The notes beneath the pieces were generated by a model. The model searched no databases, had not been told where the DNA came from, and saw only the letters and a program-made list of their open reading frames with translations. From contig NZ_CP048209.1 in assembly GCF_010119935.1 (NCBI RefSeq), positions 4,405,001-4,469,000 on the forward strand: a stretch of 64,000 nucleotides of DNA, in the 5' to 3' direction. A program made the translations under genes and the position numbers. Every line of letters starts with the position of its first letter. Position 1 is the first letter of the stretch. Shown in pieces: positions 8,586 through 17,081 of this stretch. The DNA is from Paenibacillus lycopersici. GTDB taxonomy: Bacteria > Bacillota > Bacilli > Paenibacillales > Paenibacillaceae.

Positions 8586-9533
8586 ATGAGACAATGGACT
8601 GCAATAACCGCCGTCGCGATTACGGCGATGCTGGTGACGGGCAATCCCGTCCAAGCCTCTTCGGCTGCCGCGAACGCCGCTTCCGTGCCGAAAGCTGCCG
8701 TACCGATGGGGAATGAACATGCCGCCGGCGCGGAACTACAGCAGCATATTCAAGCATGGGCCGATCAATTGGCGAAGCAGCCCGCCTTCCAGGCATGGAA
8801 ATCCGCCGCGAAGACCGTTTCGCCGCTCGGCCCCGGCACGCATGGCTGGCTCGTAACGTTCACCGCCGCCGGCAAGCCGGCCGGCTACATGATCGTGAAC
8901 GCGACGCCGGAAGGCGGCTATCAGCTGGGCGAATACGGCGTCGGCAGCCATCCCGCCTTCGATCCCAATACGATGTACAATGCCTTGATTCGTCAAGGCT
9001 TGATCGAGAATTACAGCGAAATCGCCAAAAAGCCGCTCCATCTGGAACGGCTTTATCATTCCCCGATGCTGGCCGCCTGGAAATGGAAGACGGCTGCCGG
9101 GGAAACGTATTTTTTGGACGCCTGGACCGGCGAAGCGCTGCCCGTTACCGAGGAAGACTGGCTCGCGCAGACAAAGCTGCTTGACACGGCAAAATCGACG
9201 ACAACCAATAAGACGACCGCGCTGCCGGGACCGTACACGCTTGATGCCGTTCGCACGAATCAAGCCTTCGATCCCTACGAACGCATGCCTTGGCTGACCA
9301 ACGCTCCGCTCTCCCGGAGCCAGCTGGCAGGATTGACCGAAATGCTGGACAAGCTCAGCCAGATTCGCTACACGGCGGAGCTGTTCAATTCGACGGTGCT
9401 GTACGTGCTGCCGGCCGTCGGTTATCATCGCTGGAACGACAGCCGCCTGTTCGTCGCTTTCGATCAATCGTTTCCCGGCACGAGGTACATCTCCTTCGAT
9501 CATTTGAACCGGGAAGGCCGCTTCTACCGGTAG
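8586..9533 (+). CDS. Secreted protein of unknown function
   Basis: A 315-residue protein with a clear signal peptide (MRQWTAITAVAITAMLVTG, cleavage near VQASSA). The mature part contains HAAGAELQQHIQAWADQLAKQ and a region GTHGWLVTFTAAGKPAGYMIVNAT that resembles a propeptide-type beta domain, but I recognise no enzyme motif. I start at ATG 8586, eight bases after AGGTGG; an upstream GTG at 8574 sits at that site. Its last ten bases overlap the convergent yqzE gene. Extracytoplasmic location is the only firm inference. Confidence 0.75.
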   Translation: MRQWTAITAVAITAMLVTGNPVQASSAAANAASVPKAAVPMGNEHAAGAELQQHIQAWADQLAKQPAFQAWKSAAKTVSPLGPGTHGWLVTFTAAGKPAGYMIVNATPEGGYQLGEYGVGSHPAFDPNTMYNALIRQGLIENYSEIAKKPLHLERLYHSPMLAAWKWKTAAGETYFLDAWTGEALPVTEEDWLAQTKLLDTAKSTTTNKTTALPGPYTLDAVRTNQAFDPYERMPWLTNAPLSRSQLAGLTEMLDKLSQIRYTAELFNSTVLYVLPAVGYHRWNDSRLFVAFDQSFPGTRYISFDHLNREGRFYR

Positions 9534-9769
9534 AGACTGTCGGCAGCCGGCTCCTCGATCGATTGAATGATAGGCTCGCCGTCGGACTTGTCGCGCGCTT
9601 GCAGCCACTGCGCAATCGCGAAGCCGCCGAGACCGAACCAGCGCGTCAGCCAAGGCTCCTTAGCGGCTTTGGCTTTTTTGCGTTTTTCTTTGCGCTGCTC
9701 CGTCGGCATCTCGATATAATCCACCATTTTGCCGGTCATGAATTTGATGTATTCTTCCGGTTTGTCCAT
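9524..9769 (-). CDS. yqzE: YqzE family protein
   Basis: An 81-residue protein starting MDKPEEYIKFMTGKMVDYIE, with a strongly basic middle (RKEKRKKAKAAKEPW) and a short hydrophobic stretch WFGLGGFAIAQWLQ. Sequence pattern and length fit YqzE, a conserved small protein that in Bacillus subtilis lies next to the competence pilin operon. No competence genes are visible here. GAGGAG precedes the ATG at 9769. It overlaps the end of the convergent secreted-protein gene by ten bases. Confidence 0.75.
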   Translation of the reverse strand: MDKPEEYIKFMTGKMVDYIEMPTEQRKEKRKKAKAAKEPWLTRWFGLGGFAIAQWLQARDKSDGEPIIQSIEEPAADSLYR

Positions 9770-9929
9770 GCTCGCACGCTCCTCATCGCAATGAAAATGA
9801 AATGCACGTCAATCATGCTCGCTATTGTACAGTTTCCCCGCGATTCATTCCTTTCAAACATGAATGAGTTTCCTTGGTCTGTGCCACGCTAGGGATAGCC
9901 AACCAATCTGGAAATGGAGGATGTGAACG

Positions 9930-10721
9930 ATGCGCGTCCTGCGTACGAAATCTCTCCCGTTACACGTTTGCATCACGATAAGTACGGCCGTTATCCTGCT
10001 GTTCGGCCTCTTCCCGGACCGTTCGTATGCCGAGCCGTCCAACCCGTCGCGCACCGGCCAGCCCGAAGGACAAGCCGCCCCTTCGCTTCATGCCGGCTCC
10101 GGCGGCGGCAAGCTGCCGACGGATTACAGCCGCGCGCTGCCGACGGCGCAAGTGCTGATCGACGTGGGCCACGGCGGCATCGACGGCGGCGCGCACCATG
10201 AAGAATTGCTCGAGAAAGACATTAATTTAGCCGTCGCGAAGAAATTGTATCTGCTTCTGCAGGGCAGCGGCATTCGCGCGATCATGAACCGGAATGGCGA
10301 CTATGCGCTCAGCGACGACAACCGCTGGAATCCGTCCTCGTCCCGGCATCGGCGCGACCTGTCCCAGCGAAGCCAGCTGACGAAGGAAATCGACACGCAA
10401 ATTCTGATCAGCATCCACGTCAATTGGGCGCCCGACCGCACCGAATACGGACCGCTCGTGCTGCATCAGAACGAAGGCCAGAGCGCGCTGCTCGCATATT
10501 GCATACAGGATGCGCTGAACCGCAGGCAAAACACGCATGGGCTTCCCCGTGTAGGGAAGCCCTTCTATTTGCTCAATGTCGTGAAGAAGCCGGCCGTCAT
10601 CGTGGAGATGGGCTTCATCAGTCATGAAGGCGACCGGCGGATGCTGACGAATCCGGTCAAGCAGACGGAGATCGCGGCGGCCATCGCCTCAGGAGTGAGG
10701 AACTATCTCCTGCTCCGGTGA
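9930..10721 (+). CDS. N-acetylmuramoyl-L-alanine amidase (Amidase_3, CwlD-like)
   Basis: A 263-residue exported peptidoglycan amidase that cuts the bond between muramic acid and the stem peptide. Residues 12-34 form a signal peptide or membrane anchor ending in SYAEP. The zinc-site motifs of the Amidase_3 fold are all present: LIDVGHGGIDGGA (His), EELLEKDINLAVAKKL (Glu), SIHVNWAPD (His) and AVIVEMGFISHEGD (catalytic Glu). Length and the extra DRTEYGPLVLHQN segment resemble CwlD, which acts in spore cortex synthesis, but that role is inferred. GGAGG precedes the ATG by nine bases. The end overlaps the convergent deacetylase gene by 33 bases. Confidence 0.88.
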   Translation: MRVLRTKSLPLHVCITISTAVILLFGLFPDRSYAEPSNPSRTGQPEGQAAPSLHAGSGGGKLPTDYSRALPTAQVLIDVGHGGIDGGAHHEELLEKDINLAVAKKLYLLLQGSGIRAIMNRNGDYALSDDNRWNPSSSRHRRDLSQRSQLTKEIDTQILISIHVNWAPDRTEYGPLVLHQNEGQSALLAYCIQDALNRRQNTHGLPRVGKPFYLLNVVKKPAVIVEMGFISHEGDRRMLTNPVKQTEIAAAIASGVRNYLLLR

Positions 10722-11519
10722 CGGCTTCAGCAACTGGGACAAACGCACGAAACGCGTATCGGGCTGCATCCGGGGAATCGCGTCCTTCAGCACGGCCGCG
10801 GTTAATTTCCCGGGCGGCCCGACATGCCCGATCGTGATGCAGCTCTCGTTCTGTTCCAAATATTTGCGCAGCAGGCCGACCTGCTTGGCGATATGCGCCG
10901 TCGAATACACATCGTCGAGGAACACTTGGTTGGACAGCAGCGGCACGCCCATTTCAGCCGTCAGTTTCGGCAGCACCGTCTTGTAGGTCGTCCGGCTGTC
11001 CAGGAAGAACAAGCCCCGCTCCTTGACGACGGACAAGACCACCCGCATCACCCGTTCGTCGGCGGTCACCTTCGAGCCCATATGATTGTTCATGCCGACC
11101 GCATGCGGCACATCGTCGATCGCGGCTTCGACCCGTTTGCGGATTTCCGCATCGTTCATCGTCGTCATGATGGCGCCAGGCCCCAGCCACTCGGGTTTGC
11201 CCCTGACCGGTTCCATCGGCATATGCACGATGACGTCATGACCGAGCCGATACGCCAGCTCCGCATCCTGCTTCGTCGTCGGCATGAACGGCATGACCGC
11301 CGTCGTCAATTTCACCGGCAGCTGCATCATCTCCTGCGTGCCTGTCATGCCGTTGCCGAAGTCGTCGATGACGATGGCCACCTGACGCTGGACTTTGCCG
11401 TCTTGCTGACCGCCTTCCGCCTTGGCGTACCCCGCTTGACCCGGGACCCCGATTACCGTCATGGCAATCGCGGCGGCTCCCACCGCGCAGCTGGCGGCAA
11501 GCCTCATTCTCTTGTTCAT
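10689..11519 (-). CDS. Divergent polysaccharide deacetylase (YibQ-like)
   Basis: A 276-residue exported protein. Residues 1-38 are a signal peptide (MNKRMRLAASCAVGAAAIAMTV). The mature part has QVAIVIDDFGNG (Asp-Asp metal site), DVIVHMPMEPVRG (His), MNNHMGSKVT and FFLDSRTTYKTV, the motif set of the divergent polysaccharide deacetylase family. Substrates of this family are poorly known; a wall glycan is plausible given the adjacent amidase. I chose ATG 11519, preceded by GAGGGAG. A longer reading frame to 11612 would push the signal peptide inside. The two wall genes are convergent, not an operon. Confidence 0.87.
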   Translation of the reverse strand: MNKRMRLAASCAVGAAAIAMTVIGVPGQAGYAKAEGGQQDGKVQRQVAIVIDDFGNGMTGTQEMMQLPVKLTTAVMPFMPTTKQDAELAYRLGHDVIVHMPMEPVRGKPEWLGPGAIMTTMNDAEIRKRVEAAIDDVPHAVGMNNHMGSKVTADERVMRVVLSVVKERGLFFLDSRTTYKTVLPKLTAEMGVPLLSNQVFLDDVYSTAHIAKQVGLLRKYLEQNESCITIGHVGPPGKLTAAVLKDAIPRMQPDTRFVRLSQLLKPSPEQEIVPHS

Positions 11520-11610
11520 CGTATTCTCCCTCTTTCTTGACGAATCGGATTCATTGTTTGTCAGAAGGAGGAAATTTATGTATTCGCTTCGGCAGAATGA
11601 CCGGGAACGC

Positions 11611-11659
11611 AAAGAAAGGCTGTCCCAACAATCGTCTCCCTTGACGGTTGAGGCAGCCT
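11611..11659 (-). terminator. Terminator after the small beta-rich protein gene
   Basis: On the minus strand, AGGCTGCCTCAACCGTC and GACGATTGTTGGGACAGCCT pair with a three-base bulge, followed by TTTCTTT. It lies 19 bases after the stop codon of the gene at 11679-12095. Confidence 0.7.
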
Positions 11660-11678
11660 GGTTATGATGCCGGTTCGC

Positions 11679-12095
11679 TTAAACGGCGAATACGGCGGCG
11701 CTGACGTTCATCGGGCCGATGATTTGACCTTCGGTGTCCGCTTCCAGATTCTCGACATAGAACGAATAGCCGTGCGCGCCGGCAGGAACGTTGATGTCGA
11801 TCACTTGGAACGTTATCATGCCGTAATGTTCATAGCCGGCTTCCAGCCCATGCACGCCGTAGTAAATTTCTTGCGTGCCGCGAAACACGCGGAACAGCAG
11901 CGGCGGCGTGCTCGTTATGGCTTGCGCGCCGAACGTCGCTACCAGCTGCACGCGGTTATTGTTCGCGAATTGCGGAAGCACGAATATGCCAAGCTCGGCC
12001 AGAATGATTTTATCCGGCGTAAGCGGAGCCGTGATCGCCACTTGGTTCGTCGCGACTGCGGGAACGCTGACATTATAATCGATTAATTGTGCCAT
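11679..12095 (-). CDS. Small beta-rich protein, function unknown (possibly spore-surface)
   Basis: A 138-residue protein starting MAQLIDYNVSVPAVATNQV. It has no signal peptide, no cysteine, and alternating hydrophobic/polar stretches (VQLVATFGAQAITS, LLFRVFRGTQEIYYG, GYSFYVENLEADT) that predict a single beta-sandwich of the C1q/TNF-like kind. Proteins with this build are found on spores of Bacillales, but I cannot prove that here. The likely start is ATG 12095, with AAGGGAG twelve bases upstream. A strong terminator follows. Confidence 0.6.
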   Translation of the reverse strand: MAQLIDYNVSVPAVATNQVAITAPLTPDKIILAELGIFVLPQFANNNRVQLVATFGAQAITSTPPLLFRVFRGTQEIYYGVHGLEAGYEHYGMITFQVIDINVPAGAHGYSFYVENLEADTEGQIIGPMNVSAAVFAV

Positions 12096-12216
12096 TCGAT
12101 AGTTCAACTCCCTTCCATCCAGATACCTCATTCTATGAAAATGGCATGTAAATGGTATGGACGAGTATCCCGTAACTTGCCCCGCGGTTGAACGTAACCT
12201 TGCGGAAACAGGCAAT

Positions 12217-12247
12217 GAAAAACCCCCTCGAATTTCTCGAGGGGGTT
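12217..12247 (-). terminator. Terminator downstream of tRNA-Leu
   Basis: Perfect 11-bp stem (12221-12231 with 12237-12247, AACCCCCTCGA type) and five-base loop, followed on the minus strand by a run of T. It lies 15 bases beyond the tRNA 3' end. Confidence 0.85.
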
Positions 12248-12261
12248 TCGCTTTCATGGGA

Positions 12262-12345
12262 TGCGGTCAAGAGGACTCGAACCTCCACGATATTGCTACC
12301 ACTGGCACCTGAAGCCAGCGCGTCTGCCAATTCCGCCATGACCGC
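12262..12345 (-). tRNA. tRNA-Leu, anticodon CAG
   Basis: An 84-base type II tRNA with a seven-pair acceptor stem (GCGGTCA / TGACCGC). The anticodon stem CTGGC/GCCAG encloses the loop TTCAGGT, giving anticodon CAG, which reads CTG. A long variable arm (TGGTAGCAATATCG) and the T-arm GGTTCGAGTCC follow. The CCA end is not encoded. The body differs from the two other tRNA-Leu(CAG) genes in this window in the anticodon stem and the variable arm. Confidence 0.95.
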
Positions 12346-12463
12346 ATGTTCGGCAGTTACCGCTTGAATTCTTTCAGCGATAAATATTAATTTATCAGGT
12401 TGAGGGAGAAAAGTCAACCGTTCCTTCTACCTTTTGTTGTTCCTTCTACCTTTCTCAAGTTTA

Positions 12464-12865
12464 TTATCCTCGGGCCTGCCGATCGCGCTGTTCGACCACG
12501 ACGACCGCTCCCGCCGTCGTCGCCGTATGCGTAATGCTTAAGCTGCAAGCGTAATCGTAATCGATCTGCCGGCGAACGCCCTCGGACAGCGCAAGAACCG
12601 GCTTCCCCAAGCGATCCGGCAGCACTTCGATATCGCGCATGCCGATGCCCTCCGGCAAATCCAAGCCAAGCGCCTTCATGAGCGCTTCCTTCGCCGCGAA
12701 TCGGCCGGCCAGAAATTCGGCGCGCCTGCGATCGCCGGATAACGCGGCGTATACAGCCATCTCCCGATCGGTGAGCAGCTGCTTGACGAACGCTTCGTTA
12801 CCCGCGCCGACCATTTTGCCGAATCGCGCGATATCCGCGAGATCCAATCCGATACCCCGAATCAC
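12464..12865 (-). CDS. acpS: Holo-[acyl-carrier-protein] synthase (AcpS-type phosphopantetheinyl transferase)
   Basis: A 133-residue enzyme that moves 4'-phosphopantetheine from CoA to a serine of an acyl carrier protein. The motifs GIGLDLADIARFGK (metal-binding Asp), GRFAAKEALMKALG (Glu/Lys) and SLSITHTATTAGAVVVVE define AcpS. The GTG start at 12865 has GGGGGAGG seven bases upstream. It is the last gene of the biosynthetic operon, 31 bases after the SDR stop. That position suggests it activates the cluster's own ACP, although it could also be the cell's only AcpS. Downstream, before the tRNA, a 15-base sequence (GTTCCTTCTACCTTT) occurs twice at 12420 and 12439. Confidence 0.92.
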   Translation of the reverse strand: MIRGIGLDLADIARFGKMVGAGNEAFVKQLLTDREMAVYAALSGDRRRAEFLAGRFAAKEALMKALGLDLPEGIGMRDIEVLPDRLGKPVLALSEGVRRQIDYDYACSLSITHTATTAGAVVVVEQRDRQARG

Positions 12866-12895
12866 TTCATCGCCTCCCCCAGGTTGAAGCCGGCC

Positions 12896-13639
12896 TTACA
12901 GGTCGGTGTCGATCCCCGCTCCGAAATGAATGTTCTGCCCGCTGACCAGCTGCCCCGATGCATGAAGCAGCCACGTAAGCGAAGCGTCAGCCAGTTCGTC
13001 CGGCTGCGGCAAATACGGCTTCAACGCATGGATTTCCAATTGCTGCTTCAACCGCTTTCGATCCGCCTGCCCTTCCGGCATCGCGTAGCAGCCGAACGTA
13101 ACGGCATTGACGCCGACGCGAAACGGCGACATCTCCTTCGCGAGCGTGCGCATGAGCGTGATCGTGCCGCTGTTCGTTACCGGATTCGAAGCGCAGCCTG
13201 CATAATAGAAACGATCCGCGATGAGCTGGAACACAATATGGCCGTGTTTATGGCGCGCCATATGCGCAGCCGCCGCGCGGCTGTACAGAAAGCGCGATCG
13301 AAGCGATGCGGCGGCTCTCAAGCCGAACGCGGCCGCATCGCCGTCGTACGCTTCCTCTTCGTCCCAATGGTCCACGCCATGAATCGCGTAATCCATTCCG
13401 CCCATACGGCGGACGGCCTCGTCAACCGTCGCTTTAATGGCCGCCTCATCCTCGGCAGCCGGGAACAGGGGCACCAGCCGTTCGCGATTGCCGCAGTCGG
13501 ACAACCCGTTCACGATTGCATCCGCCTCTTCGCCTTCCCTGCAGGCAACCGCAACCGTGCAGCCGCGCTCCAGCAATCCGCGCAGGACGGACGAATTAAT
13601 TGCCCCGTCCCCCTTGGTTAGCAATACTTTTCCGCTCAT
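12896..13639 (-). CDS. SDR-family protein with degenerate active site
   Basis: A 247-residue protein of FabG length. The fold can be followed (KVLLTKGDGAINSSVLRGLLERGC, MDYAIHGVDHWDEEE, GHIVFQLIADRFYYAG, VGVNAVTFGCYAMPEG, SGQLVSGQNIHFGAG). The key residues are altered: the TGxxxGIG cofactor loop reads TKGDGAIN, the NNAG motif reads IHGV, and no YxxxK is found where NPVTNSGTI stands. It is therefore probably not a normal NAD(P)-dependent reductase. Its ATG overlaps the TGA of the preceding fabG-like gene. It may be a structural partner of that reductase or catalyse another step such as dehydration; both are guesses. Confidence 0.82.
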   Translation of the reverse strand: MSGKVLLTKGDGAINSSVLRGLLERGCTVAVACREGEEADAIVNGLSDCGNRERLVPLFPAAEDEAAIKATVDEAVRRMGGMDYAIHGVDHWDEEEAYDGDAAAFGLRAAASLRSRFLYSRAAAAHMARHKHGHIVFQLIADRFYYAGCASNPVTNSGTITLMRTLAKEMSPFRVGVNAVTFGCYAMPEGQADRKRLKQQLEIHALKPYLPQPDELADASLTWLLHASGQLVSGQNIHFGAGIDTDL

Positions 13640-14379
13640 CGCAAGAACCCTCCGTCTACTTTCAGCACTTGTCCGGACAGATAGCCGTGCCCGCCGCTCG
13701 CGAGGGCAACGATCGTTTCCGCGATTTCGCATGCTTTCGCTTGGCGTTTCAAATGCGTATGGTGCAGGAAATTGTCCATTTTGCCTGCAGGCACGCGCTC
13801 CGTCATCTCGGTGTCGACCATCCCCGGCGCTATCGCATGGATGCGAATCCCTTCCTGCGCATGGCGCCGCGCGAGCAGCTTCGTCAGCCCGATCACCGCT
13901 CCCTTGGCCGCGCTGTAATTGGCCTGCGCTTCCCGGCCATGGATGCCGGAAACGGAGACGACGTTGACGATCGCGCCGCCCCCCTGCCGCCGCATATACG
14001 GAATGGCTTCCGCGGCGCACAACAGCGTGCCCATGAGGTTCGTCTGCATCACCGCATCCCATTCCTCGGCAGTCATCATCATCGCCAGATTGTCGCGCGC
14101 AATGCCGGCATTGTTCACGAGAATGTCGATCCGCCCGTATTGCTCCCTTACGTCGCGCATCAGCGATCGGACAAAATCGGCATCGTCGACCGCTCCCCGG
14201 TAGAGGCGGCCCTTCATCGATTTGGACGCCATGTCCGCTTCCATCCGTTCCGCAAGGTCGGCACGCTTCGAGTAGACGCCGACGACGGCCGCCCCGGCTT
14301 CCGCATAGCGTTCGAACACGGCTCTCCCGATTCCCCGCGTGGCTCCTGTAACGATCGCAACCCGATTATGCTGCGGCAT
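13636..14379 (-). CDS. 3-oxoacyl-ACP reductase, FabG-like SDR
   Basis: A 247-residue NADPH-dependent reductase with an intact active site. It has VAIVTGATRGIGRAVFERY (cofactor loop), DILVNNAGIARDNL, IVNVVSVSGIHG (catalytic Ser), YSAAKGAVIGL (Tyr and Lys) and IAPGMVDTEM, and ends GQVLKVDGGFLR as FabG proteins do. The expected reaction is reduction of 3-ketoacyl-ACP. It begins five bases after the ACP stop codon, and its ribosome binding site is inside the end of that gene. The context supports a role on the acyl chain made by the cluster ketosynthase, separate from the housekeeping FabG. Confidence 0.9.
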   Translation of the reverse strand: MPQHNRVAIVTGATRGIGRAVFERYAEAGAAVVGVYSKRADLAERMEADMASKSMKGRLYRGAVDDADFVRSLMRDVREQYGRIDILVNNAGIARDNLAMMMTAEEWDAVMQTNLMGTLLCAAEAIPYMRRQGGGAIVNVVSVSGIHGREAQANYSAAKGAVIGLTKLLARRHAQEGIRIHAIAPGMVDTEMTERVPAGKMDNFLHHTHLKRQAKACEIAETIVALASGGHGYLSGQVLKVDGGFLR

Positions 14380-14384
14380 CGGGG

Positions 14385-14711
14385 TCAGTTGTCCCCTGCC
14401 GCGGCCGCCGCGGCAGGGAATTGCGCTTCGACGTATTGTTTAATGAAACGGGAGATGGAATCCACGCTATGCAGATGCGCCTTCAACTGCAAGGTTTCAA
14501 TGCCTTCCACCATGACCCCGAAGACAACCTCGAGTCCGACCATCACTTCGAATGCTTCCACCGAATCGAGACCCAGCCCTTCGACGAACAGCGGCGCTTC
14601 GTCGTCGATGTCTTCCGCGGTCACGTCTTCCAATTCCAGCCGTTCGATCAACAGCTTCTGCTTCACCGTTACTTTAATTTCCTCGTGCGACGCTTTGCAC
14701 CAGTCCCGCAT
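14385..14711 (-). CDS. Acyl carrier protein of the biosynthetic cluster
   Basis: A 108-residue carrier protein, longer than housekeeping ACP (about 77). The phosphopantetheine site is GLGLDSVEAFE with Ser50, followed by the usual acidic recognition helix. Both ends are extended: the N-terminus by MRDWCKASHEEIK and the C-terminus by an alanine run. GAGGAGG precedes the ATG at 14711. It lies 36 bases after the ketosynthase gene and directly before the fabG-like gene, so it is probably the carrier on which the cluster's chain grows. Confidence 0.9.
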   Translation of the reverse strand: MRDWCKASHEEIKVTVKQKLLIERLELEDVTAEDIDDEAPLFVEGLGLDSVEAFEVMVGLEVVFGVMVEGIETLQLKAHLHSVDSISRFIKQYVEAQFPAAAAAAGDN

Positions 14712-14747
14712 GCCGTCTCCTCCTCGTATAGGTTATCGAACCGAATG

Positions 14748-17081
14748 TCAGCCGACCGCGCCGACCACGGCCGCCGCCGTATTGCCGTTCACCGCTATGC
14801 TGACGGCGAGAATATGCGTCATCTGCATCTTGCCCTGCCTCACCCACTCGGCGGCCGTCGAGAGCAGCAGCATCGAACTGACCGCTTCGCCGAAGCCGTG
14901 CTGCTCGTTCAAGCTGATCACGGGCACCTCGCGCCCCTCAAACCGTTGACGGATCATCGCCTGCTGCGCTTCCCATTCCCCCGGACGGCCGACGCTGTCG
15001 ACGAGCACGCCGTCGATCCGCTCCATCGCGAGCCCCGCTTGCGCCAGCGCGTCTTCGATCGAATGCTTCAGCGCATCCGCCGTTCGCGGCGAGCACGGAT
15101 ATTCGCCGTATGCCATCCCGCAGCCCTTCAGCTCCGCAATGACCGGCAAGCCTTGCCCCATGGCGTCGTCCATAGCCGTCAGCGCGAGACAAACGCTGCC
15201 TTCCAGCTTATGATAGCGGCTGTCCGTCAGTCCTTTGGCCCGGTCGATCCGATCCGATAGCGGCGACCATTCCTCGCCGGCGGCGATCACGAATCGGCGG
15301 TGCACGCCGCTGCGGATGCTGCCGCACGCGGAGGCCGCGGCTAGGATGCCCTCCGCTCCGCCGCTGCTGAGGGAGCTGCTGAAGCCGCGAAGCGCCAGCT
15401 TCTCCGCCGTCTTGCCGGCAATGGAGTTGATGACCGTATACGGAAAATGTATGCTGCTCGCAAATTCCGGCCCGCCTGCGAATACGCTGTGCAGAAACTT
15501 GCCGATGCTCTCCGTGCTGCCGCGCGCCGTGCCGTAGACGAAGCCGATCTCCTTCCCTGCCGGATCGTCGTTGTCGGAATCGCCGCTTCCTCCACCGTCC
15601 CTGCTTCCTCCGCCATCGCCTGCGTCATTCCAGCCCGCAGCGTCCAGCACGGTCTGCACGGCGCCGATGCTGAATTGGCAGAGCCGGTTCATCCGCCGCT
15701 CGTACTTGGACGCATCGAAAGCTTTCAGCGAGAAGGAACAAGCGCCAGGCGGAAGATCCGCCGCCGCTGTCGTCTCGCCGCCCAATACGGCTCCGATGCC
15801 GACAATGCCGATTCTCCGATTCGCGTCATACGGCATCGGATCGCATGCCGCGTCGTCCGCCAAGCCGGTTCGCGCGACGATCGAAGCATTATGGCCGCCG
15901 AAAGCGGAATTGTTGTTGAGCATGTACGCCGGCCGGCCTTCGCGCATGTCATTGGCAATGACATGAAGCCCTTCGCAGCCCTCGCGCGGTTCGTCGTAAT
16001 GGAGCGTGGCAGGCAGCAAGCCGTGACGGATCGCGTACAGGGAAGTCGTGAGCTCGATCGCCGCCGCCGCGCCGAGCGTATGGCCGAAATACGCTTTGCT
16101 GGAGCTGAGCGGCACGCTGCCGAGTTCGTCGCCGAATACGCGGCGCAGCCCCTTGATTTCGGCCTGATCGTTCGCCTGCGTGCCTGTGCCGTGGGCGTTG
16201 ACGTAGCCGATCTGTGACGAAGCCGCGCCGGACAAGCGAAGCGCCATCGCGACCGCCGCCTGAATGCCGCGCCCCTCGGGATCCGGAGCCGTCTCGTGAT
16301 ACGCGTCGTTGCTCAGCCCGTAGCCGCACAGCTCCGCATAGATGTTCGCGCCCCGCTGCAACGCGCGATCCAGCGGCTCCAGCACGACGAACGCCGCCCC
16401 TTCGCCCAGGCTAAGCCCGAACCGGCTCGCGAACGGCGATGCCGGCACCGGATTCAAGGCGCGAAGCACGTTGAAGCCGGAGAACACGGCATGCGACAGC
16501 GGATCCGAACCGCCCGCAAGCATCGCGTCCGCATGTCCCCAGCGGATCATATCGTACGCGAATCCGATCGCGTTGCCGCTTGCCGCGCACGCCGTATGAA
16601 TCGTCGTCACGGGACCGTTCAGCCCGAAATACGACGCGACATCGTCGCCCTGCTGATAGAACGGGTACCGGGCCGTCTTCTGCTCATCGAGGTCGGTTAC
16701 CGTCCACTGCTCTTCAAGCGACAAAATGCCGCCGTTGCACGTTCCGAGCGCGGCGCCAACGCGCCGTCCCTTCGTCAGCGCGCCGTTCGGTTCCAGACAG
16801 CTGTCCTGCAGCGCCCGATCGGCGGCGATAATCGCGTACTGCGCGCACCGGTCGTACCGCCGCCTCTGCTCCGCGTTGAAGAACGCGCCCGCAGCGTCCT
16901 CGCGCAGCTCCGCGCCGATCCCGCAATGGAACCGTTCCGTCGGAAACCGCGTCACCGGGCCGATGCCCGTCGTCCCGGCTCGCATAGCGGACAAGACACT
17001 GTCGAATTGGCCGCCAAGCGCGCACAGAATGCCCATTCCTGTAATGGCCACGCGCTGCTGCCTATTCGCTGATAATGCCAT
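14748..17081 (-). CDS. Fused ketosynthase and inactive ketosynthase-like (chain-length-factor-like) protein
   Basis: A 777-residue protein with two thiolase-fold halves. Residues 1-407 are a FabF-type ketosynthase with a complete triad: Cys165 in IHTACAASGNA, His297 in NAHGTGTQAND and His334 in SSKAYFGHTLGAA. Residues 422-777 repeat the fold (RRIGIVGIGAVLGG, IGFVYGTARGSTES). The second half lacks the nucleophile (SSSLSSGGAEG where TACSSG is expected) and has VDSVGRPGEW in place of the HGTGT motif. This is the layout of a KS-alpha/chain-length-factor pair on one chain. I start at ATG 17081, which overlaps the end of the GNAT gene by 20 bases. A low-complexity linker (DGGGSRDGGGSGDSDNDD) lies in the second half. 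Confidence 0.88.
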   Translation of the reverse strand: MALSANRQQRVAITGMGILCALGGQFDSVLSAMRAGTTGIGPVTRFPTERFHCGIGAELREDAAGAFFNAEQRRRYDRCAQYAIIAADRALQDSCLEPNGALTKGRRVGAALGTCNGGILSLEEQWTVTDLDEQKTARYPFYQQGDDVASYFGLNGPVTTIHTACAASGNAIGFAYDMIRWGHADAMLAGGSDPLSHAVFSGFNVLRALNPVPASPFASRFGLSLGEGAAFVVLEPLDRALQRGANIYAELCGYGLSNDAYHETAPDPEGRGIQAAVAMALRLSGAASSQIGYVNAHGTGTQANDQAEIKGLRRVFGDELGSVPLSSSKAYFGHTLGAAAAIELTTSLYAIRHGLLPATLHYDEPREGCEGLHVIANDMREGRPAYMLNNNSAFGGHNASIVARTGLADDAACDPMPYDANRRIGIVGIGAVLGGETTAAADLPPGACSFSLKAFDASKYERRMNRLCQFSIGAVQTVLDAAGWNDAGDGGGSRDGGGSGDSDNDDPAGKEIGFVYGTARGSTESIGKFLHSVFAGGPEFASSIHFPYTVINSIAGKTAEKLALRGFSSSLSSGGAEGILAAASACGSIRSGVHRRFVIAAGEEWSPLSDRIDRAKGLTDSRYHKLEGSVCLALTAMDDAMGQGLPVIAELKGCGMAYGEYPCSPRTADALKHSIEDALAQAGLAMERIDGVLVDSVGRPGEWEAQQAMIRQRFEGREVPVISLNEQHGFGEAVSSMLLLSTAAEWVRQGKMQMTHILAVSIAVNGNTAAAVVGAVG

